Assembly (NCBI GenBank): GCA_014859835.1
Contig: JACZKW010000007.1
Span: 1 to 25,178 of the forward strand
DNA length: 25,178 bases
Reading direction: 5' to 3'
From: UBA9653 sp014859835
GTDB lineage: Archaea; Thermoplasmatota; Thermoplasmata; UBA10834
A model generated the notes under the pieces. The model saw only the letters and a list, made by a program, of their open reading frames with translations, was not told the DNA's origin and did no database searches. Shown here piece by piece: positions 15,461 through 21,437 of this stretch (position 1 is its first letter; each line of letters starts with the position of its first letter). Both the position numbers and the translations under genes were made by a program.

Positions 15461-16230
15461 CGACGCACTCTCATCTGATAGGATCTCACGGCCCTAAGGA
15501 AGTCGATCTTCCTGAAACCAGGCCAGTACACATCGGAAAAGTATAGCTCTGAATATGCCAGCTGCCATAGCAGGAAATTGGATATCCGCTCCTCGCCAGA
15601 TGTCCTCAGGATGAGGTCCGGATCGGGGAGTTCTGCGGTATATAGATAGCTCGAGAACAACTCTGAATCGATGCTATCCACGGCGATCTTCCCGTCCTTG
15701 ACGTCCCGTGCCATGCTCTTGATCGCGTCTACGATCTCCTCCCTTCCGCCATATCCCACTGCGATATTGAAGAAGTAGTTGTCATAATCCTTAGTCTTCT
15801 CCTCAGCATACACGATGGATTCCTTGAGGTTCGCGGGCAGGAGGTCCCGGGAACCGATGACCCTGACCCGTATTCTGTTCTTATGCACCCTGTCATCATC
15901 GCCCAGCATTTTGAAGTTCTGCACGAACATGCGCATCAGTGTCTCGATCTCGCCCTCTTCCCTGCTGACATTCTCGGTTGAGAAGGCAAAGACGGTGAGC
16001 ACCTTGATGCCGAGATCCATACACCATTCGAGCATCTCCTCTAGCTTGTCCTTGCCCTTCTCGTGGCCCTCGGAGATCAGAATGCCGACCTCATGCGCGT
16101 AACGTCTGTTACCATCCATTATCACCGCCACATGGTGCGGAACCGGGTTGGACATGACCTCCTTCAGCAGACGTTTCTCATAGGTCTGATAGGCAGTGCT
16201 TGAAATCGCCCTCGAAATCTCGCCAGTCAT
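15448..16230 (-). CDS. uppS: Archaeal cis-prenyltransferase (undecaprenyl diphosphate synthase family)
   Basis: This 260-residue protein condenses isopentenyl diphosphate onto an allylic primer to make the polyprenyl lipid carrier used in glycosylation. The archaeal enzymes tend to start from geranylgeranyl diphosphate. The catalytic opening VAVIMDGNRRYA has the key aspartate at 39. The end carries DPDLILRTSGEERISNFL, LLWQLAYSELYF and YWPGF, the usual IPP-binding and dimer motifs. The frame is open to 16548, but that part overlaps the preceding gene. The ATG at 16230 is followed by MTGEISRAISS and lies just downstream of a TATA box, so it is chosen. It follows the TiaS-like gene by 38 bases. 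Confidence 0.95.
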   Translation of the reverse strand: MTGEISRAISSTAYQTYEKRLLKEVMSNPVPHHVAVIMDGNRRYAHEVGILISEGHEKGKDKLEEMLEWCMDLGIKVLTVFAFSTENVSREEGEIETLMRMFVQNFKMLGDDDRVHKNRIRVRVIGSRDLLPANLKESIVYAEEKTKDYDNYFFNIAVGYGGREEIVDAIKSMARDVKDGKIAVDSIDSELFSSYLYTAELPDPDLILRTSGEERISNFLLWQLAYSELYFSDVYWPGFRKIDFLRAVRSYQMRVRRFGK

Positions 16231-16258
16231 GTGTTTCGCACCAACTCTATAGAAGAGG

Positions 16259-16267
16259 CTTATTAAA
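16259..16267 (-). promoter_or_regulatory. Candidate TATA box of uppS
   Basis: TTTAATAAG on the minus strand lies at the very end of the preceding gene, centred about 33 bases before the uppS ATG at 16230. It suggests that uppS may have its own near-leaderless transcript in addition to read-through. Confidence 0.4.
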
Positions 16268-16268
16268 G

Positions 16269-17225
16269 TTATGTGTGTCCGAAATCTTCCGGAAGGCCAG
16301 CGCTGTAAAGGCCCAAATCGAAACAACCGATGGCGGCGACTGCACCTATCGCTCCGCGTTCGCCTGTCACCTTTATGATCCTGACACCTGCCTTCTCGGC
16401 CACATGTTCCGCATCGTGTATAGATAATATTGTATCCTTGGCCTGGGCCCCGAATCTGACAAGAGATGATGGTATGTCCAGGCCTTCGAAGGCGGTCATC
16501 ACGGTCTGGTCGGAGTAAGTGTTCTCCGATATGAACTTCTGGCACCATTCGATTGTCCTCTCGATGTCATCCGGAAGAACAGCGAAGGCCAAAGCGGTAG
16601 CTGCGCAATTAGTTGTCTTATGAGGAGCATGAGGATTGAGCTGGACTATCTTGTGTGTCAGCATGAGCCCATGTGGCATCTCCCGGCCCAGCTTAAGGCC
16701 AGTGACCCATGTCGCACCCTTATCCTTCGTATCCGTGTCGTCGATGCCGATCATCAGACGCCTATGTGCAGGAGTGGTCAGCCTTATCTCCACCTGGCGC
16801 GAACCGCCTACCTGCTCGTCACTCAGATACTCCACTTTCTCTACGCCCTCGGCCTGTGGAAGGCATGCACCCACGCCCACACTGGCTCCGGCGAGACCCA
16901 TCCAAGTTGTCTCCACCTTGCCGTCGCGAACATAGAGGGATTTCAACGCCTGTCCGCCAGTATCCTTCGCTGCCGGGCCGAACCGTACCTCACCCTCGCC
17001 GATCCGCACATCCATTATCAGGGTCGTCCCCTGCACCTCGACATGATTGACAACGCCGCCTGCCCTGAGCCGATTGATCGCATCCCATTCGACCGGTCCC
17101 TGGGCACAGCATTCTTCCACTACCTTGGCCCGTTTGGAGCGCTCGTCCACCATGGTGATCAGCCGTCTGGCGAACATGCTACCATGTCTTTCACGTATCT
17201 GGGCAGGAGTGAATACACTTGACAT
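16269..17225 (-). CDS. TiaS-like domain protein, possible methanogenesis marker protein 11
   Basis: This 318-residue protein carries MIGIDDTDTKDKGATWV at about 160, the IGIDDTD signature of the TiaS/ferredoxin-like tRNA-modifying fold. Later come VQLNPHAPHKTTNCAATAL and GERGAIGAVAAIG, both with TiaS counterparts (LNPNxPxKT, RGxIGALAAIG). The zinc ribbon and OB domain of real TiaS are missing. The N-terminal 150 residues form a different domain that I do not recognise. Length and pattern recall the family called methanogenesis marker 11, of unknown function and found largely in methanogens. That name is from memory and uncertain. It begins 6 bases after the UPF0173 hydrolase and precedes uppS, so the three may form an operon. 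Confidence 0.6.
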   Translation of the reverse strand: MSSVFTPAQIRERHGSMFARRLITMVDERSKRAKVVEECCAQGPVEWDAINRLRAGGVVNHVEVQGTTLIMDVRIGEGEVRFGPAAKDTGGQALKSLYVRDGKVETTWMGLAGASVGVGACLPQAEGVEKVEYLSDEQVGGSRQVEIRLTTPAHRRLMIGIDDTDTKDKGATWVTGLKLGREMPHGLMLTHKIVQLNPHAPHKTTNCAATALAFAVLPDDIERTIEWCQKFISENTYSDQTVMTAFEGLDIPSSLVRFGAQAKDTILSIHDAEHVAEKAGVRIIKVTGERGAIGAVAAIGCFDLGLYSAGLPEDFGHT

Positions 17226-17231
17226 TCGAGA

Positions 17232-17912
17232 TCAGACTTCCAGGGTTTCGCCAGGTTGCATTATTGCCACTTTCGCCTTGGACGATTTCTTGACCAACTT
17301 CGCAAATTCTTCCGGGTCCTGCTCGACAAGAGGCCAGGTTCCGTAGTGCATGGGTATGACCATCTTAGGTCCTATCAACTTCGTCGCAAGGGCGGCCTGT
17401 TTAGGATCCATCGTGTAGAAACCGCCAATCGGAAGCATCGCGATTTCGGGTTTGTATAACTCGCCGATAAGCTTCATGTCCCCGAACACACAGGTGTCCC
17501 CCGCGTGGTAGATGACCTTGCCGGTATCTATGATGAGTCCCACGGCCATGGCCGCCGAGAACTCCAGTCCTGGAGCGCCTATGCTGGAAGAATGGAATGC
17601 AGGCACCATCGTGATGCTGGTATCGCGGACCTTCACGGTTCCGCCCAGGTTGAATCCGATGCTCTTGACTTCACATCTCTCGAGATAAGAGGACATCTCG
17701 ACGATGGAGACGATCTCGGCTCCGGTCCTTCGTGCGATGGGCACGGCATCACCGAGATGGTCTCCGTGCCCGTGAGTGACGCATATGATGTCGCAGTCAA
17801 TCTCCTCGGGCTTCATGACAGCCTTCGGATTGCCCGTCAGGAACGGATCGACCAGCACCTTGTCTCGGCCTTCTATCAGGAACGCTGAATGACTTAGCCA
17901 CTTTATCTTCAT
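17232..17912 (-). CDS. UPF0173-type metal-dependent hydrolase (metallo-beta-lactamase fold)
   Basis: This 226-residue protein opens MKIKWLSHSAFLIEG, standard for the UPF0173 branch of the metallo-beta-lactamase superfamily. It has the dinuclear metal motif H47-x-H49-x-D51-H52 in THGHGDHLGD, a further metal aspartate in YHAGDTCVFGD, and a final histidine in PMHYGTWPL. The substrate is unknown. In-frame starts at 17942 and 17921 are possible, but the family begins at the MKIKW used here. It lies 6 bases before the TiaS-like gene and 59 bases after the DUF2797 gene. Cytosolic; no signal peptide. Confidence 0.92.
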   Translation of the reverse strand: MKIKWLSHSAFLIEGRDKVLVDPFLTGNPKAVMKPEEIDCDIICVTHGHGDHLGDAVPIARRTGAEIVSIVEMSSYLERCEVKSIGFNLGGTVKVRDTSITMVPAFHSSSIGAPGLEFSAAMAVGLIIDTGKVIYHAGDTCVFGDMKLIGELYKPEIAMLPIGGFYTMDPKQAALATKLIGPKMVIPMHYGTWPLVEQDPEEFAKLVKKSSKAKVAIMQPGETLEV

Positions 17913-17971
17913 GCCAACCATCCCATGGACTCCATGGCCCATTGGCTATTTCTTAGTTTTGAACCAGGCCA

Positions 17972-18826
17972 TCATGGGTCTGGACCGATGGCTAAGTACC
18001 TGCCGACTAGATCCTGGAGGCTCATTGCCCTTATCCCACGATCCTCGTATATCAGCCATTTCCCTTTGATCCCCAGAGGGTTGCCCCTGTGCCGGCCGGA
18101 AGTCTCCATGAGTTCCGGGGGGGATTGCAGGGGCAGCGATATCGGATATCCTTCAAGAAAGGTCAATGGTTCGGCCGAGAGACCGAAACAATTCTTGATC
18201 GAGGAGGCAATCGATCGGTACACGCGCTCCATCGCATCATGATCGACGGGGTCGGTGAAACCCTGCAACACAGTCCTCTGGCGAATCCCCTGAGAGATCC
18301 TAAGTCTTGAGGACACATCCTTCTCCGCAGACCTGGCTTTCCTCCTGTTAGGGTAACTTCCTATTATGGAGAACGCGTCGGCGCCCTGCTCGATCAATCG
18401 ACGCTCGACCCTTCGGGTGGAGCTCATCCCGATCTTCGACCTCGTATTGTAGAGCGCCAGGTAGAGAACATGCTCCCTCTTGCAGAACTCGATGTCACAT
18501 TCCTCCCCCTCGCACCTAGGCTCGAACACGCATCCCTGGAATGGGAGGAACGACTCGCCAGAACACGAGTCGCACTGGGAGAACTTGGTCACCGGAGATC
18601 CGCTTGGGCATTTGATATGCCTGTCACCGTCGAAGTATCCCACACAGTTCTTCGACTTGCTCACGGTCATATCCAACCAGGGGGCGCCCAGCTCCAAGAT
18701 GCAGTCATTCCTCCGATCGAGACAGATCAGCGACGGTCTGTAGCCGTCCCACTCATATTCGAGGACGTGCAACGGTAAAGAATCTTGTCTCATCTCGAGC
18801 CAAAGCTCATCCGCGCCGACGAACAT
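17972..18826 (-). CDS. DUF2797 protein with cysteine clusters
   Basis: This 284-residue protein matches my memory of the DUF2797 family, found in archaea and some actinobacteria. Near residue 60-120 are several cysteines: KNCVGYF, HIKCPSGSPVTKFSQCDSC, FQGCVFEPRC and EECDIEFCKREH, which probably bind zinc. The segment LALYNTRSKIGMSSTRRVERRLIEQGA recalls a GIY-YIG-like nuclease core (the LY..KIG.S...R..... pattern). No function is established. The ATG at 18826 follows a TATA box by about 25 bases. It lies between kptA and the UPF0173 gene, both on the same strand. The GIY-YIG resemblance is a suggestion only. Confidence 0.75.
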   Translation of the reverse strand: MFVGADELWLEMRQDSLPLHVLEYEWDGYRPSLICLDRRNDCILELGAPWLDMTVSKSKNCVGYFDGDRHIKCPSGSPVTKFSQCDSCSGESFLPFQGCVFEPRCEGEECDIEFCKREHVLYLALYNTRSKIGMSSTRRVERRLIEQGADAFSIIGSYPNRRKARSAEKDVSSRLRISQGIRQRTVLQGFTDPVDHDAMERVYRSIASSIKNCFGLSAEPLTFLEGYPISLPLQSPPELMETSGRHRGNPLGIKGKWLIYEDRGIRAMSLQDLVGRYLAIGPDP

Positions 18827-18850
18827 CTAGCATATCCTCAGACTTGACAC

Positions 18851-18860
18851 CTTTTATCTA
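18851..18860 (-). promoter_or_regulatory. Candidate TATA box of the DUF2797 gene
   Basis: TAGATAAAAG on the minus strand lies about 25-34 bases before the ATG at 18826, in the 84-base gap after kptA. The predicted message would be leaderless or nearly so. Confidence 0.4.
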
Positions 18861-18910
18861 TTATGGTGGGTCGGCTGAAAATAGACTGCACCTTGCTGGA
18901 TCTGACGGAC

Positions 18911-19693
18911 CTATTCCTCGACATCCTTGGCAGGAGATGGGTCTTCGGGATCCGCGGGGCCCTCATCAGCATCGCGGCCATCTGTAGATTCCAGTGGTGG
19001 GTGTTCCAGTGGTGGATGTTCCAGTGGTGGGTACTCCAGTGGTGGGTACTCCGACAGGTCGACCTCGATCCTCTTGAGATATTGAGGAGGCACATCGTTG
19101 GTGAGATATACCGTCTTCCCCGCCTTCTGGATTACGATGCCGTCCTCGGCCGCAGCATGGGAATCGACCTCGAGTATGATAGGGGCTTCAGTCCTGACCC
19201 TGCCCGCATTGACCGCATCGCCGACGGTCTTGCTAAGGTGGACTTTCTTCCTGTCCGAGGGTTTCAGACCGACCTCCAATACGATATCGGCCTCCTCGAG
19301 AGTTATTGGATAGTAGAGCTTGTCGGGTGCTCCAATCGAGTCGGGGTCGAGCTCCACCTCGAATGAATGTGCGTAAGTGGCCCTTATCATGCCGTCCCGA
19401 TGCTCGTACCGACCCTTGTCATCAGTCTCTATGATCGCGATTATGTGATGCGGGCGCAGCCAATGATAGCGCCTCTGCTTCCTCTGGATAGCGTTCACGA
19501 ATCCTCTGAGGTCCACGAAGCCCTGCCTATCCACTTGGAGATCGAATCTCTCTGGGAAGTGCCTCAGCACACCAGCTAGGGTCCTGCTCAGCCTGTCCAG
19601 TTCCTCGTCGTTCATCAGGAACCGGCCCTCGTCTCCGCAGACAGGGCAGAACTCCGCCCTGAAATAACCGTGGTTCGTGCACTCCTTCATCAT
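18911..19693 (-). CDS. kptA: RNA 2'-phosphotransferase (Tpt1/KptA family) with repeat-bearing acidic tail
   Basis: KptA moves the 2'-phosphate of spliced tRNA to NAD+; archaeal cellular substrates are unclear. An N-terminal zinc motif comes first (C5, H8, C16, C19 in ECTNHGYF and FCPVCG). The catalytic domain follows: LSRTLAGVLRHFPERF, RYHWLRPHHI, IRATYAHSFEVE (the Arg/His pair of the family) and KVHLSKTVGDAVNAG. After about residue 215 the tail has four EYPPL/EHPPL repeats and an acidic, proline-rich end that the enzyme does not need. The frame opens at 19735, but the ATG at 19693 (or 19690) has GGAGGT seven bases upstream and starts MMKEC just before the zinc motif, so it is preferred. It heads the minus-strand series. 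Confidence 0.9.
   Translation of the reverse strand: MMKECTNHGYFRAEFCPVCGDEGRFLMNDEELDRLSRTLAGVLRHFPERFDLQVDRQGFVDLRGFVNAIQRKQRRYHWLRPHHIIAIIETDDKGRYEHRDGMIRATYAHSFEVELDPDSIGAPDKLYYPITLEEADIVLEVGLKPSDRKKVHLSKTVGDAVNAGRVRTEAPIILEVDSHAAAEDGIVIQKAGKTVYLTNDVPPQYLKRIEVDLSEYPPLEYPPLEHPPLEHPPLESTDGRDADEGPADPEDPSPAKDVEE
18990..19049 (-). repeat. Four tandem 15-bp repeats inside the kptA tail
   Basis: Four consecutive copies of a 15-base unit (plus-strand consensus TCCAGTGGTGGGTAC/TGT) differ at one to three positions. They keep the frame and encode EYPPL, EYPPL, EHPPL, EHPPL. Being a multiple of three, the unit can expand or contract without breaking the gene. It is coding DNA, not a CRISPR. Confidence 0.9.
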
Positions 19694-20138
19694 GTCTCCG
19701 ACCTCCGAACACTTTTCCAGAACGTGGTTTAGCATATAGATTTTTCCCGTGAGGGCAAAGACGCGGACCTATGATTGTCGGAACTTGACCGTCAGCCCAC
19801 GAGGGCGTTCGAACCGAATGACTGCATGCCATTCGACTGGGACTGCGATGGCATCAGAAATGATGAGAATGCAATCGCCGCCCTGTCTCGAGGGTGGTGA
19901 GTGAAGTCCTGGCAAACAGAGAGGTCAGCGAGATCCTATCTGGAAGGACGTGACGAACTGGTCTGGCACGGGTCTATTCCAGAGGGCGATACACTTCTCT
20001 CAGAGAAGCCTTAACTATCAGTTCGTGTTACCGTTTGAAAACGAGAGCATCACACCAGACGAAACGCGCATTCCTCAGAAGTGCCTCAGAGGGCTGCGAT
20101 TGCATCCGAGCTCTCGATTGGAAGAGGTTGAGTCGAAT
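19694..20138. other. 445-base divergent gap between kptA and hdrA1; possible decayed coding fragment
   Basis: No convincing gene is seen here. A single plus-strand frame is open from 19775 to 20011 with one TGA at 19898. The first part reads like FDWDCDGIRNDEN, which resembles a calcium-binding DxDxDG repeat. The second part (GTG at 19901 after GGGTGGTGA) would make 37 residues, MKSWQTERSARSYLEG and on. This could be a short gene pair, a decayed gene, or chance. A 6-bp hairpin with a 3-base loop lies at 19994-20008 (CTTCTC-TCA-GAGAAG). A strong promoter for hdrA1 is not obvious; TTAACTATC at 20011 is the best weak candidate. The open frame starting at 19950 in phase with hdrA1 does not look like protein of that family. 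Confidence 0.3.
19807..19878. repeat. Cluster of overlapping inverted repeats upstream of hdrA1
   Basis: Within 72 bases lie the palindrome GTTCGAAC (19807-19814), CGAATG/CATTCG (19815-19820 with 19830-19835), ATGCCAT/ATGGCAT (19826-19832 with 19848-19854), and GCGATGGCAT/ATGCAATCGC (19845-19854 with 19869-19878, one mismatch). The last two share the arm 19848-19854, so they cannot form together. They could be a structured RNA or protein sites, or partly reflect the coding fragment. Confidence 0.4.
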
Positions 20139-21437
20139 ATGAGCCGTGTGGTGGTCATAGGTGGGGGGATAGCGGGAATACAGGCATCCCTGGACCTCGC
20201 AGACAGGGGATTTGAGGTGCACCTCGTGGAGAAGAGCCCGTCCATCGGGGGCCACATGGCACAGCTTGACAAGACTTTTCCAACTAACGATTGCTCGATG
20301 TGCATCTTGTCCCCCAAGATGATCATGTGCGCTGATCACGCGAACATCAAGCTACATGCTTATTCTGAGATCGAAGGGGTGTCCGGGAATTTCCCCGAAT
20401 TCAAGGTCACGATAAGGGAGAAGGCCAGGTACGTGGATGTAAAGAAGTGTACTGGCTGTGGTGACTGCATCGCGAAGTGTCCAGTGAAGGTGCCATGGGA
20501 GTTCGAGGAGGGGTTGGCCAAGAGGAAAGCCGTCTACCTCCCGTTCCCGCAGGCCGTCCCAAGGAAGGTTACCATTGACGGGGATCACTGCCGCACGATC
20601 CAGGGCAAGAAGTGTGGCGTATGCAAGAAGATCTGCCAGGCGGGCGCCATCGAGTATGGGCAGGAGGACTCGATCGTGGAGCTCGATGCGGCTTGCATCA
20701 TCGTCGCCACCGGCTTTGAGCTGATGGATGCCAGCGTAATGTCTCAGTACGGCCTCGGCGTCTTCAAGGACGTGGTCACATCACTCCAGCTTGAGAGGAT
20801 ACTGTCTGCATCCGGGCCGACCGGAGGTCACCTGGCCAGATATTCGGACAATACGGAGCCGAAGAAGCTCGCTTTCATTCAATGCGTGGGTTCGAGAGAC
20901 GCTCACATGCACGGTTACTGCAGCAGCGTCTGCTGCATGTATGCGACCAAGGAGTCCATACTCGCCAGGGAACACGCCCCAGGTCTTGAAGCCACCATAT
21001 TTTACATGGACATGAGGGCCACCGGTAAGGGCTTCCAGGAGTTCGTGTCGAGAGCGAAACAGAACTACGGCGTAAGGTACATCAGGTCCCGACCGGCCAA
21101 CGTGCAATTGCCTGCCAGAGGGAACGGGGTTCTAGTCAACTACGAGACAAGCGGCCTGTCCGGCGAATCTGTGACGGAGGAGTTCGACATGCTTGTGCTT
21201 TGCCCGGCCCTCATACCCTCGAAGGATGCCGGGAAGCTCGCCGTGATTCTCGGGATCGATCTGGATGAGGATGGATTCATTGACATGCCGGACATTGCGA
21301 GACCAGTTGATACTTCCAGGAAGGGCGTGCTCGCATGCGGCTTCGTCAGCGGCCCCATAGACATACCGGATTCCGTATCTCAGGCGTCAGCGGCGGCCGC
21401 ACGGGCCGCGGAGCTCGTCGATGGGGGGGACAGATGA
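20139..21437 (+). CDS. hdrA1: HdrA-like flavoprotein with inserted ferredoxin domain, lacking N- and C-terminal HdrA domains
   Basis: HdrA is the FAD-bearing, electron-bifurcating subunit of soluble heterodisulfide reductase. This 432-residue version starts directly with the Rossmann motif VVVIGGGIAGIQASLDLA (8-13 glycines). It has DCSMCILSPKMIMC (C52, C55, C64) and then the inserted ferredoxin domain with C104/C107/C110/C114 and C151/C159/C162/C166, linked by the typical RKAVYLPFPQAVP. Further HdrA motifs are IQCVGSRD (C249) and YCSSVCCMYATKES (C261, C265, C266). It ends after the FAD fold. The usual N-terminal 130 residues and C-terminal two-cluster domain of a 650-residue HdrA are absent. 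It is QmoA-like in size. I use the ATG at 20139 since it precedes the family start; the frame is open to 19950. It overlaps hdrA2 by 4 bases. Confidence 0.9.
   Translation: MSRVVVIGGGIAGIQASLDLADRGFEVHLVEKSPSIGGHMAQLDKTFPTNDCSMCILSPKMIMCADHANIKLHAYSEIEGVSGNFPEFKVTIREKARYVDVKKCTGCGDCIAKCPVKVPWEFEEGLAKRKAVYLPFPQAVPRKVTIDGDHCRTIQGKKCGVCKKICQAGAIEYGQEDSIVELDAACIIVATGFELMDASVMSQYGLGVFKDVVTSLQLERILSASGPTGGHLARYSDNTEPKKLAFIQCVGSRDAHMHGYCSSVCCMYATKESILAREHAPGLEATIFYMDMRATGKGFQEFVSRAKQNYGVRYIRSRPANVQLPARGNGVLVNYETSGLSGESVTEEFDMLVLCPALIPSKDAGKLAVILGIDLDEDGFIDMPDIARPVDTSRKGVLACGFVSGPIDIPDSVSQASAAAARAAELVDGGDR

Noticed and set aside
16231..16548. Extending uppS upstream to 16548
   Set aside because: This part lies over the TiaS-like gene in another frame, is rich in G, R and D, and has a TATA box inside it.
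18990..19049. Tandem repeats as a CRISPR array
   Set aside because: The units are 15 bases with no spacers and are translated inside kptA.
19795..19830. GTTCGAAC as the T-loop of a tRNA
   Set aside because: The flanking bases do not form a 5-bp T stem on either strand, and no acceptor or anticodon arm can be built.
19950..20138. Extending hdrA1 upstream to 19950 by 63 residues
   Set aside because: The extension does not resemble HdrA, and the Rossmann motif should lie at the very start in this short type. The ATG at 20139 fits better.
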